From contig NZ_CP073760.1 of the NCBI RefSeq assembly GCF_018399035.1, positions 3,228,001-3,292,000 on the forward strand: DNA of 64,000 nucleotides, read 5' to 3'. This DNA comes from Thiocapsa sp. GTDB taxonomy: Bacteria > Pseudomonadota > Gammaproteobacteria > Chromatiales > Chromatiaceae. Shown here one piece after another: positions 34,980 to 42,316 of this stretch (the first letter of the stretch is position 1; each line of letters opens with the position of its first letter). A model generated the notes under the pieces. That model was not told the origin of the DNA, made no database searches, and saw only the letters and a program-made list of their open reading frames with translations. The position numbers were made by a program, and so were the translations under genes.

Positions 34980-35978
34980 ATGAAACTGGTTCCACTCAAG
35001 CAACGCACGCCCGCATGGGAGCACTGGCGCTCCGAGGGCGTCACCGCGTCCGAGGCGCCCGTCATTCTCGGGCGCTCCCCCTACAAAACCCCGTGGCGTC
35101 TCTGGGCGGAACGCACCGGAGTCGTCACGCCCGAGGATCTCTCCGCCAAGCCCTGCGTGCAGCGCGGCATCGCTCTGGAGGATCAGGTGCGTCGGGCCTT
35201 CGAGGACCGCCACGGGACACTGCTGCTGCCGCTCTGTGCCGAGTCCACCGAGCACCCCGTCCTGCGCTGCTCGCTCGACGGCCTGAACGACGACGGCGAG
35301 CCGGTCGAGCTGAAGGTGCCCACCGAGCGGACCTACCGGCGGCTCGATCGAGAACGCGAACTGACGACCGCATACCAGCTCGCCTGGGCGCAGCTTCAGT
35401 TTCAGCTCTTCGTCACCGAGGCGCCACGCGGCTGGCTAGTCTTTGACCCCTGTCTTGCGGGCTCCACGCCGCTGGAGTTCGCCATTGCACGCGACGAGCC
35501 GTTCCTGACGACGGCGCTGGTCCCCGCGTGTCTGGCGTTCCACAAATGCATCATCGACGGCCAAGCGCCGGAGTACGACCGGGAGCGGGATCTCTATACC
35601 CCTGTCGACGGCGCGCTGACCGAATGGACGCAAGCCGCCCGGACCTACCGCGCGCTGACGGAAGACCGAGGCCACCTGGAAGGGCAACTCAAAGCGCTCA
35701 AGACCCGGATGACCGAGACCGAAGGGGTCTTCCTCCGCCTCATGGACGACGCCCTGCTCGCCGAGAGTGCCGGTGTCCGCGTCACCCGCTATCGCCAAGA
35801 CGGCAACGTCGACTACACGGCGCTGCTGAAGGCCATCGCTCCGGATCTGGACGACGCCACCCGCGACCGCTACCGCCGACCGGCAAGCCAGCGGATCAAA
35901 GTGACCCTTCAAGGCGAGACCGTCCCGCCCGTAGACCTACCGCCACTCGCCGCAACGGCAACGTCCTTCTACTTCTGA
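34980..35978 (+). CDS. exo: YqaJ/lambda-exonuclease-type recombinase exonuclease
   Basis: The 332-aa protein has the YqaJ viral recombinase fold: QRTPAWEHWRSEGVTASEAP (about 8-27) with the early active-site region, then CSLDGLNDDGEPVELKVPTE (about 97-116), which gives the D-x(n)-ExK metal site, then LTTAYQLAWAQLQFQLFVT. Such nucleases degrade one strand 5'-3' so Bet can anneal the other. The C-terminal half (200-332) is a coiled region ending SFYF. Similar SFYF/GFYF/SFFF C-termini occur on three genes of this module. Confidence 0.9.
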   Translation: MKLVPLKQRTPAWEHWRSEGVTASEAPVILGRSPYKTPWRLWAERTGVVTPEDLSAKPCVQRGIALEDQVRRAFEDRHGTLLLPLCAESTEHPVLRCSLDGLNDDGEPVELKVPTERTYRRLDRERELTTAYQLAWAQLQFQLFVTEAPRGWLVFDPCLAGSTPLEFAIARDEPFLTTALVPACLAFHKCIIDGQAPEYDRERDLYTPVDGALTEWTQAARTYRALTEDRGHLEGQLKALKTRMTETEGVFLRLMDDALLAESAGVRVTRYRQDGNVDYTALLKAIAPDLDDATRDRYRRPASQRIKVTLQGETVPPVDLPPLAATATSFYF

Positions 35979-36054
35979 ACACCCCTCAACCGGGGAGACT
36001 CGCGCTCCCTGTCACGGGGAACGTGCGTCTCCTCCAATCAACCCGGAGAACGCC
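35979..36054 (+). promoter_or_regulatory. Structured leader before the AAA ATPase gene
   Basis: A 76-nt gap with hairpin 1 GGGAG/CTCCC (35993-36009), hairpin 2 GGGGA-ACGTGCG-TCTCC (36016-36031), then CCCGGAGAACGCC and ATG. The layout and the ACGTGC-type loop match the leaders at 34906 and 40175. Confidence 0.65.
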
Positions 36055-37008
36055 ATGATGACCACGCAACGCTTCGATGTCGCCACGACCTTCGGTGTCA
36101 AAGCCCGCCCCGGACTGGAGGTCCAGGGGTTTGCCGACGACACCCATCCGCAGATCCCCGTGCGCAAGCCCTACGTCTTTCGCCCCGAACTGCTGCGCGA
36201 CGTGCTGGCCTTCCTGCACGATGCCGGCGGTGACGGTCTGTTCCTGACCGGCCCGACCGGCTCGGGCAAGACCAGTCTGGTGACCCAGGTCGCCAGCCGT
36301 CTGAACTGGCCCGTCCAGGGTGTGACCTGTCACGGCCGCATGGAGATCGGGGCGCTGGTCGGGCAGTTCGTGCTGATCAACGGCAGCACGCGCTTTGTGC
36401 ATGGTCCGTTGTCCGTCGCAGCGCGTGATGGACATCTGCTCATCCTCAACGAGTCGGACCTGATGGACCCGTCCGAGCTGGCCGGCCTGAACGACATCAT
36501 CGAGGGCCAGCCCCTCGTGATTGCGGAGAACGGCGGGGAGGTCATTCGTCCGCATCCGCAGTTTCGGGTCTTCGCCACCGGCAACTCGGCCGGTTCCGGC
36601 GACGGCTCCGGTCTCTATCAGGGCGTCCTTCGCCAGAACCTGGCCTTTATGGATCGCTTTCGCGTCGTGCAGGTCGGCTATCCCGAGGCCGAGCTGGAGA
36701 AGCAGGTGATTCTCGGCGCCGTGCCGAAGATGCCCGAGACCATCGTCGAGAAGATGATCCGCGTCGCCGAGGAGGTCCGGCGGCTCTTTCTGGGCTCCGA
36801 CCGGGAGGCCGGCGAGCTGACCGTGACCATGAGCACCAGGACCTTGGTGCGCTGGGCATCGCTGAGCTTGACGTTCAAGGGAGCCCCCAATGTCTTTCAC
36901 TACGCCCTGGAGCAGGCCCTGACCGCACGCGCGGAGCCCGAGCAGCGCGAGGCCATCCACCGCATTGCCGCCGACGTGTTCGGCGACTACTGGGAGGCCA
37001 CCCCGTGA
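36055..37008 (+). CDS. MoxR/CobS-like AAA ATPase
   Basis: This 317-aa AAA+ ATPase has Walker A LTGPTGSGKTSLV (about residue 66), Walker B-like LLILNESDLMDP (about 126), sensor 1 region RVFATGNSAG and a C-terminal helical lid. It resembles CobS, the ATPase subunit that works with CobT in cobaltochelatase-like and MoxR-VWA machines. Here the partner would be the VWA protein encoded at 38450. These pairs remodel or load metal or protein substrates. CobS-like genes also follow bet-exo in SXT/R391-type elements. ATG 36055 (or 36058) follows CGGAGAACGCC. Confidence 0.88.
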   Translation: MMTTQRFDVATTFGVKARPGLEVQGFADDTHPQIPVRKPYVFRPELLRDVLAFLHDAGGDGLFLTGPTGSGKTSLVTQVASRLNWPVQGVTCHGRMEIGALVGQFVLINGSTRFVHGPLSVAARDGHLLILNESDLMDPSELAGLNDIIEGQPLVIAENGGEVIRPHPQFRVFATGNSAGSGDGSGLYQGVLRQNLAFMDRFRVVQVGYPEAELEKQVILGAVPKMPETIVEKMIRVAEEVRRLFLGSDREAGELTVTMSTRTLVRWASLSLTFKGAPNVFHYALEQALTARAEPEQREAIHRIAADVFGDYWEATP

Positions 37009-37322
37009 CGCGCTACGAGCTGTATCGCTTCACCCATCCCGATGGGACCGCCAAGGAGTGGGCGTACAGCGATCTCGGCAACGAACAGGCCGAGATCCGC
37101 TGGGGACCCGAGAACCAGCTTCGCCAGCGGCAGATCAAGCCGCTGCGCGAGGCGTGGGAGCGTGCCCTGCACAAGGTCCGCAAGGGCTATGTGAAGGTCG
37201 GCAGCGTCATGCTCGACAACGGGGGCTCGCGCGTGACGCCTAGACGGACCACGTCCGTGCGCAAGCCCGCTGTCGACCTCGCGACCCTGCTCGGTCCCGA
37301 GGAGGACGGCTTCTACTTCTAA
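37005..37322 (+). CDS. WGR-like small protein
   Basis: The 105-aa protein starts at GTG 37005, overlapping the ATPase stop by four bases. The N-terminal half (YELYRFTHPDGTAKEWAYSD, then NEQAEIRWGPENQLRQRQIK) resembles a WGR domain, a nucleic-acid-associated module. The tail ends DGFYF, like the other module proteins. It is coupled translationally to the ATPase, suggesting an accessory role, possibly DNA recruitment. The WGR assignment rests on pattern only. Confidence 0.6.
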   Translation: MTRYELYRFTHPDGTAKEWAYSDLGNEQAEIRWGPENQLRQRQIKPLREAWERALHKVRKGYVKVGSVMLDNGGSRVTPRRTTSVRKPAVDLATLLGPEEDGFYF

Positions 37323-37401
37323 CCACCACCCACCAATGCCCAAGCGGCGCATCCGTTCGCCGCAAGGCAAGCGTGTGCGTCGTGCGGGCAGGAGACCACG
37401 C
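37323..37401 (+). promoter_or_regulatory. Structured leader before the DUF3150 gene
   Basis: A 79-nt gap starting ACCACCACCCACCAA, with hairpin GCGGCG/CGCCGC (37344-37363), a weaker second GC-rich fold, then GGCAGGAGACCACGC and ATG. An in-frame ATG at 37336 lies inside it, but the ribosome-binding site favours 37402. Confidence 0.6.
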
Positions 37402-38376
37402 ATGCACACCATCACCACCATTACCGACCGGCTCACCCTCGTGATGCTCGACGTCGCCATCTGGTCCGGACGCAAGAAGCTGCGCGCCGAGGACCTCAAG
37501 CTCGGGACCGAGATTCCCCCCGAGGATCTGGTCTCGCTCGGCTCCAAGCGGGTCTGTGACCCCGAACCGCTGAAGGCATTCCACCGCATCAAACAAAGTG
37601 CCGAACGGACCTGCCTGCGCGTCGGGACCCGCTTTCTGGGTGGCTTCGCCGTTCCGCATGCCCATGCCGAAGCCCTCGCCGACGCCTTGGCGCTCCTGAA
37701 AACCGAGTTCGACCAGACGACCGGATCCTTCCTCGCCGACTACGACCAGGCGCTGGAGACCTGGATCTCCAGCCTGCCGGATTGGGAGGAGCCCATCCGT
37801 CGCGCGATCGAGCCGGCCAATGTCGTGGGCGGACGCCTGCGCTTCGGCTACCAGCTCGTGCGGATTGCACCGGCCGAGCAGCCGGGGACGCTGGAGCACG
37901 AGGTTCAGGGTCTCGGCGACGGCATCTTCGCCGAGGTCGAGCAGATGGCCCGCGATCTGGAAGGCAGCTTCGAGGGCAAGGACAAGCTGCACCGCCGAGC
38001 GCTCGGCACCTTCGGGCGCATCCGCGAGAAGCTCGCCTGTCTGTCGTTCATCGACGGACGCATTCAGCCCGTCGTCGACACCATCGACGATTGGTCGCGG
38101 CGCCTGCCCAAGACCGGGCCGATCGCGGGAGCCATCTTCAACGAAGGCATGGGCCTTGCGCTCCTGCTCTCGGATGCCGAGCGCATGGCACGCCACGGGG
38201 CGGGACAGCTCGCCTACCAGCAGGGTCAACCACCTGAAGAGCCAGAGCCAGAGCCAGAGCCCGAGCAGCTCGCCATCGTCAACTTCGACGACCTGTTCGA
38301 CACCGCGGCACCGTCGCGTCCGGCGGCTCCCGTCTCAACGCCACCTGTTTCGCACATGGAGAGCTTTTTCTTCTGA
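37402..38376 (+). CDS. DUF3150 family protein
   Basis: This 324-aa protein matches the DUF3150 pattern: TDRLTLVMLDVAIWSGRKKL at the N-terminus, a helical middle (KTEFDQTTGSFLADYDQALE), and a Pro/Glu repeat (EEPEPEPEPEQ) before the C-terminus SFFF. Proteins of this family sit between CobS-like and CobT/VWA-like genes in mobile elements, as here, but their biochemical role is unknown. ATG 37402 is chosen because GCAGGAGACCACGC precedes it; the longer ATG 37336 start would translate the structured leader. Confidence 0.8.
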   Translation: MHTITTITDRLTLVMLDVAIWSGRKKLRAEDLKLGTEIPPEDLVSLGSKRVCDPEPLKAFHRIKQSAERTCLRVGTRFLGGFAVPHAHAEALADALALLKTEFDQTTGSFLADYDQALETWISSLPDWEEPIRRAIEPANVVGGRLRFGYQLVRIAPAEQPGTLEHEVQGLGDGIFAEVEQMARDLEGSFEGKDKLHRRALGTFGRIREKLACLSFIDGRIQPVVDTIDDWSRRLPKTGPIAGAIFNEGMGLALLLSDAERMARHGAGQLAYQQGQPPEEPEPEPEPEQLAIVNFDDLFDTAAPSRPAAPVSTPPVSHMESFFF

Positions 38377-38449
38377 TCCGCAACATCCCTTCCGCCCACC
38401 CAGGCGCAGCGACCCACGGTCCTGCGCCTTTTTTTATGAGGAGCACGTC
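38377..38449 (+). promoter_or_regulatory. Leader with terminator-like hairpin before the VWA gene
   Basis: GGCGCAG (38403-38409) pairs with CTGCGCC (38422-38428) and is followed by T7 (38429-38435), the form of an intrinsic terminator. GAGGAGCACGTC and the ATG of the VWA gene follow directly. It could attenuate transcription inside the operon. Confidence 0.65.
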
Positions 38450-40174
38450 ATGAAAACCCTGACCAACGCACTACCCATCGTCGCGGCAGCCTACGGGCGC
38501 ACCTTCAACATCCCGGTCCAAGTCGGGGGCGACGAGGCGATGACCGACGGCACGGTGATTCGCATCCCCGCCGTGGCCGACACCGTCAAGAGCCTCGCCT
38601 ATGGCTACCTCGCCCACGAAGCCGGTCATGTGCGCTTCACCGATTTCGCGCTGGCACGTCACGACAACCCCCTCGGTCGCTTTGTCGAAGGCATCCTGGA
38701 GGATGTTCGCATCGAGAACGCCATGATCCGGACCTATCCGGGTACGCGTACAACCCTGGACAGCGTCGTCGACGCGCTGATTGCCGACGGCAAGCTGGTT
38801 CCGGTCACGGACCAAGCCGGACCCGCCGAGATCCTCGGCAACGGGCTCCTGCATCTGACACGCCACCGCTACCGCAAGCAAGAGGCGCTGGCGAGCCATG
38901 CCAAGCAGGCGGATCAGGCGATGCGCCATGTTCTGGGCACGAGGTTCGTCCATCGCCTGCATGGGCTTCTGACCGAGATCCCGACGCTCGCGAGCACCGC
39001 CGAGTCGATGGCTCTGGCCCGCAAGATCGTTGCCTTGGTCGAGGAGGAGTCCCGACCGCAACCCGAAGAGGAGGACGAGCAGGACGAGGAGCACCAAGCG
39101 CAAGGCTCCGAGCGCGAAGAGCAGAGCACTCAGGACCCAGCGCAAGGCTCCGAGAGCCAAGACCCCGACTCTCCGAACCCGAACGAAGAGGACATGGACG
39201 ATGGAGCCGAGAGCGAAGAGCGAAGCACCGAGAGCGAAGAGCAAGGCACCGAGAACCAAGCTCAAGGAGCCGAGAGCAAAGAGCAAGGCACTCAGCCGGA
39301 CCGTTCTGATATCAAAACGGCTCTTCAAGCGGCCTTGGCTGCCACGGACGATGAACTTCCCGAGGATGTCTTCCAGGTCGTCGCCGAAGCACTCGGCGCC
39401 GAGAGCATCCCATCGCCGACACTGCTTCCGACCAAGGAGTCTTACGACGGCAATCGGCACTATGGAGGCTTGGCGCTGCTTCGCGTCAAGGTCCATTCCG
39501 CCAAGCTCACGGCCCGTCTTCAGGGCCTGGTCCAAGCTCACACGCTGACCCGTCACCGCACCGTGCAACGCGGGCGCAGCTTAAGCCCGGCACATCTGCA
39601 CCGTGCCGGCGTGGGTGATCCCCGGATCTTTCGGGTCCGGGACCACAAGGTCGCACCCGACACGGCCCTGCACCTGCTGGTGGACCTCTCCGGCTCAATG
39701 GCCGGCGGGCACGACGGCATCGCGCTCGACGCTGCAATGGCGTTGGCGCTCGCTCTGGAGCCGATACGCGGGGTCTCGCGTGCCGTCTCGGCATTCCCCG
39801 GTCTGCGGGGTCAGGACCAGAACGTGACGGCGATTCTCGCCCATGGCGAACGGGTCGCCACCCGAGCCGGTGCCTTCGTGCAGAACGCACGCGGAGGCAC
39901 GCCCATGACCGGAGCCCTCTGGTTCGCTGCGGCCGACCTGCTGGCTCGGGGCGAGGGCCGCAAGGTCCTGCTCACCTTGACCGATGGCGAGCCGAACGAC
40001 GTGCGTAGTGCCTTGGACCTCATCACCCGCGCCACCCAAGCCGGGATCGAGTGCATCGGCATCGGTATTCGCCACGACGTGAGCCGACTGTTTCCGGTCG
40101 CCGTGCGCATCGAGGACGTCGCCGACCTGAAGACCGCTCTGTTCGGCATCGCCGAGCGGCTGCTGCTCGCGTAA
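38450..40174 (+). CDS. CobT-like VWA-domain protein with HExxH motif
   Basis: This 574-aa protein has an N-terminal metallopeptidase-like motif, [11 protein letters not shown] (about residue 57), an acidic repetitive linker (about 205-285, many EQ/SE units), and a C-terminal VWA domain with MIDAS motif [13 protein letters not shown] (about 413) and [10 protein letters not shown]. It resembles the CobT subunit that pairs with the CobS-like ATPase. The HEAGH motif suggests a Zn site, which would make it more than a chelatase-like subunit. ATG 38450 follows GAGGAGCACGTC. Function within the element is unknown. Confidence 0.85.
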   Translation: MKTLTNALPIVAAAYGRTFNIPVQVGGDEAMTDGTVIRIPAVADTVKSLAYGYLAHEAGHVRFTDFALARHDNPLGRFVEGILEDVRIENAMIRTYPGTRTTLDSVVDALIADGKLVPVTDQAGPAEILGNGLLHLTRHRYRKQEALASHAKQADQAMRHVLGTRFVHRLHGLLTEIPTLASTAESMALARKIVALVEEESRPQPEEEDEQDEEHQAQGSEREEQSTQDPAQGSESQDPDSPNPNEEDMDDGAESEERSTESEEQGTENQAQGAESKEQGTQPDRSDIKTALQAALAATDDELPEDVFQVVAEALGAESIPSPTLLPTKESYDGNRHYGGLALLRVKVHSAKLTARLQGLVQAHTLTRHRTVQRGRSLSPAHLHRAGVGDPRIFRVRDHKVAPDTALHLLVDLSGSMAGGHDGIALDAAMALALALEPIRGVSRAVSAFPGLRGQDQNVTAILAHGERVATRAGAFVQNARGGTPMTGALWFAAADLLARGEGRKVLLTLTDGEPNDVRSALDLITRATQAGIECIGIGIRHDVSRLFPVAVRIEDVADLKTALFGIAERLLLA

Positions 40175-40251
40175 CCGTCCGTCATCCAACCCCCAGGGGA
40201 GGCCACCTCCCCACGGGAGCGGTGCGCCTCCCCGCATCAGGAGACCGCACC
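40175..40251 (+). promoter_or_regulatory. Structured leader before radC
   Basis: A 77-nt gap with hairpin 1 GGGGAG/CTCCCC (40196-40212) and hairpin 2 GGGAG-CGGTGCGC-CTCCC (40215-40232), then CATCAGGAGACCGCACC and ATG. It resembles the leaders at 34906 and 35979. A cis-regulatory RNA called the radC motif has been described upstream of radC and other mobile-element genes; whether this belongs to it needs a covariance search. Confidence 0.65.
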
Positions 40252-40757
40252 ATGAAGAAGAAACCTCAGCTATCCCTGCCGCTGGAACCCGACGCCATGC
40301 GCCGGGCGGATCTTCCCGAAAGCGATCAGGCGCTGGTGGCCGAGGCCATCAAGTGCCTGGAGCAGAAGTATCTCGTCAAGCAGGACGTGCTCACCAGCCC
40401 GGAGGCGACACGGGATTACCTGAAGCTGCGCCTCTACGGCATTCACTACGAGGTCTTCGCCTGCCTGTATCTCGACAACCGCCACCGCGTCATCCGCTAC
40501 GAGGAGCTGTTTCGCGGCACGGTGGACGGCGCCACCGTCCATCCGCGGGAGGTCGTGCGCAAGGTCCTGGAGACCGGGGCGGCGGCCGTGATTCTCGCCC
40601 ACAACCACCCCTCGGGGTGGCCGAGCCCAGCCAGGCGGATCTGCGGATCACGCAGCGCCTCAAGGAGGCCCTCGCCCTCGTCGATGTGCGTGTCCTGGAT
40701 CACGTCATCGTCGGCGATGGACAGGGCACCTCGCTGGCCGAGCGCGGCCTGCTCTAA
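40252..40757 (+). pseudogene. radC: RadC-like JAMM-domain protein, frameshifted
   Basis: The first frame (from ATG 40252) encodes the RadC family up to [10 protein letters not shown], including the metal-binding HxH. It then runs out of frame. The next frame continues at once with the family C-terminus ([40 protein letters not shown]) to a stop at 40757. One missing G in the GGGG run (40614-40617) would restore a protein of about 168 aa. Domain order and length otherwise fit RadC proteins of mobile elements. It is a decay mutation, a programmed shift or a sequencing error. Confidence 0.8.
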
Positions 40758-40822
40758 ACCACCCCGCGGAAGGCCGGCGCACGCGCGCTGGTCTTCCCGC
40801 ACCACATTAAGGAGCACATCTC
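40758..40822 (+). promoter_or_regulatory. Structured leader before the Toprim primase gene
   Basis: A 65-nt gap with one long imperfect hairpin, GCGGAAGGCC to GGTCTTCCCGC (40766-40800), followed by TTAAGGAGCACATCTC and ATG. It differs from the two-hairpin leaders but has the same position and similar length. Confidence 0.55.
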
Positions 40823-41920
40823 ATGATCCTCATCATCATCCTGCGGCCGGAGGACGCTCGGCACTGGTGCGTGCGCGACACGGCAGGCTGGACGGACGTC
40901 CACACAGTCCGCCGGTACGCCCGAGGACACTGGACCCAGGTCCTGGCAGAGCTGGCTCCAGACCTGGAGCCGGCGCTCGACCGTCTCGGTCGGCACGTGC
41001 CCTGTCCCGTTCACGGCGGCCGAGACGGCTTCAGACTCTTCCGCGACGTCCGCGAAACCGGCGGCGGCGTCTGCAATACCTGCGGGGCCTTCTCGGACGG
41101 CTTCGCGTTGCTTATGTGGATGAACGGCTGGCGCTTCGTCGATGCCCTGCGGGCTGTCGCCGCAACTCTGCCGCTCTCCACCGGCGACGGCGGGTCTTCT
41201 CTCCCGATCTCGAAGCCTGCGCGCACGTCTTCAAGCGCTTGGCGCCGCGCTGAGATCGAGAAGGTCTGGGCCGAGAGCATGGACCCTCGCCATTCAAGCG
41301 CTGCGCCGTTGCGGCGGTACTTGGCCGGCAGGAGTCTGAATCACGAGGGGCTCGCCATTCGTAAGTTACGATTCCACCCCGGCTTGCCCTACTGGCACAA
41401 CGGACGCCGAACAGGGAGCTACCCGGCTATGATTGCGCCGGTCACGAGCCCAAAGGGCGAGCTGATCACGCTCCACCGCACCTATCTGACCGAGGACGGC
41501 AGAAAGGCAGCGGTCGCAGCGCCTCGCAAACTGATGGCATACCCGGAGGATCTGCGTCTGGCGGGAAGCGCCATCCGCTTGGAGAAAGCGGGCGCAGCGC
41601 TCGGCATCACCGAAGGCATCGAGACGGCACTGGCTGTCATGCTGATGACAGGCGAGCCCGCATGGGCCGCCACCAGTGCCGGTATGCTTGAGCGGTTCGA
41701 GCCTCCGACGGACGTCATAGCCCTGACCATCTGGGCAGACCGCGACCGTTCCGGAACCGGCGAGCGTTCTGCACGAATCTTGGCAGACCGGATGTCGGCG
41801 CACGGTCTAACCGCCGAGGTTCGCCTTCCCGAGATGGCGATCCCGAAGGGCGCGAGCGGAGTGGATTGGTTCGATGTGCTGAGAGCAGAGAGACGATGCG
41901 TTGGCCATGCCAGCTTGTGA
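40823..41920 (+). CDS. Zinc-ribbon/Toprim primase-like protein (P4 alpha N-terminal type)
   Basis: This 365-aa protein has a CHC2/P4-type zinc region ([13 protein letters not shown] and [14 protein letters not shown], about 62-95) and a Toprim domain (about 235-345) with [11 protein letters not shown] and [13 protein letters not shown] supplying the acidic residues. DnaG-like and P4-like primases use these to make RNA primers. It lacks a helicase, unlike the 8345 protein, so the element has two primase-type genes. ATG 40823 follows AAGGAGCACATCTC. It is the last gene before the right att site. Confidence 0.85.
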   Translation: MILIIILRPEDARHWCVRDTAGWTDVHTVRRYARGHWTQVLAELAPDLEPALDRLGRHVPCPVHGGRDGFRLFRDVRETGGGVCNTCGAFSDGFALLMWMNGWRFVDALRAVAATLPLSTGDGGSSLPISKPARTSSSAWRRAEIEKVWAESMDPRHSSAAPLRRYLAGRSLNHEGLAIRKLRFHPGLPYWHNGRRTGSYPAMIAPVTSPKGELITLHRTYLTEDGRKAAVAAPRKLMAYPEDLRLAGSAIRLEKAGAALGITEGIETALAVMLMTGEPAWAATSAGMLERFEPPTDVIALTIWADRDRSGTGERSARILADRMSAHGLTAEVRLPEMAIPKGASGVDWFDVLRAERRCVGHASL

Positions 41921-42094
41921 CGTACGCCGAACAATCAAATCGGCTTCTATCGGCACTTGGTTTGCCTAGCCGGCAACAGGGCATCTAGCTACCTGATGCC
42001 GTAACCAGGAGACCAGAAACTAACGTTCGGGTTGACAGGTTACCAAGCCCTACAGCTCAGGCTCTCGCCGATTGCGCTTGGACACCTCAGACCA

Positions 42095-42116
42095 AAGTCC
42101 CACCTCAGGTCCCACT
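42095..42116 (+). promoter_or_regulatory. Putative integrase arm-type site, right
   Basis: A 22-bp sequence identical to 6164-6185, with GTCCCAC twice around CTCAG. It lies 42 bases inside the right att repeat, in the same orientation as the left copy. The rest of 41921-42094 holds no gene. Confidence 0.6.
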
Positions 42117-42121
42117 CAAAC

Positions 42122-42156
42122 GAAAAACGGCTTAGGCGATTAACGCCTAAGCCGTT
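42122..42156 (-). terminator. Rho-independent terminator of tRNA-Asn (island-supplied)
   Basis: A perfect 13-bp stem, AACGGCTTAGGCG and CGCCTAAGCCGTT (42126-42138 and 42144-42156), with a 5-base loop. On the minus strand it is followed by five T (plus 42123-42127). It lies nine bases beyond the tRNA-Asn 3' end and was brought by the island to replace the displaced one at 5942-5981. Confidence 0.88.
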
Positions 42157-42158
42157 GT

Positions 42159-42211
42159 TTTTATTGGCTCCCTGGGACGGGCTCGAACCGCCGACCTAGT
42201 GATTAACAGTC
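42159..42211. repeat. Right attachment site (att), 53-bp direct repeat
   Basis: Identical to 5983-6035. It overlaps the 3' half of the intact tRNA-Asn gene, so the island supplied this half on integration. Downstream of it lie the anticodon-proximal stem, D arm and acceptor strand unique to this copy. Confidence 0.93.
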
Positions 42212-42240
42212 ACCCGCTCTACCGACTGAGCTACCAGGGA
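42165..42240 (-). tRNA. tRNA-Asn (anticodon GTT)
   Basis: 76 nt including encoded CCA. Read on the minus strand: acceptor TCCCTGG pairs with CCAGGGA, D loop AGCTCAGTCGGTAGAGC, anticodon loop CTGTTAA with GTT at 42205-42207, and T loop GGTTCGAGCC. All arms pair. It is the integration target of the island. Confidence 0.97.
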
Positions 42241-42316
42241 TCTATTCGAGCCCGTAATGTTAGCCGGGCGCCTACATCGAGTCAAGATCGGCGAGACGCC
42301 GCTCCACGGCAAATCT

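Larger units (their letters stand above)
5983..42211. mobile_element. tRNA-Asn integrated genomic island (integrative element), about 36.2 kb
   Basis: The island is bounded by identical 53-bp att repeats and the right copy restores an intact tRNA-Asn. Inside are an adjacent tyrosine integrase, an AlpA-like regulator, a primase-helicase with iteron-like repeats, cargo genes including a restriction-modification operon, and a Bet/Exo/SSB recombination module with AAA, VWA, RadC and Toprim genes. A 22-bp sequence occurs just inside both ends (6164-6185 and 42095-42116). No type IV secretion, relaxase, capsid or terminase genes are visible, so self-transfer is not supported. The integrase lies beside the partial tRNA copy rather than the intact one. 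Confidence 0.93.

Noticed and set aside
37820..38449. Extended N-terminus for the VWA protein
   Set aside because: It would overlap the DUF3150 gene entirely and is Ser/Arg-rich shadow sequence; the conserved protein starts at 38450.
5983..42211. Prophage
   Set aside because: No capsid, portal, terminase, tail or lysis genes; Bet/Exo and the integrase alone do not make a phage.
5983..42211. Self-transmissible ICE
   Set aside because: No relaxase, coupling protein or type IV secretion gene is visible, despite the SXT-like recombination module.
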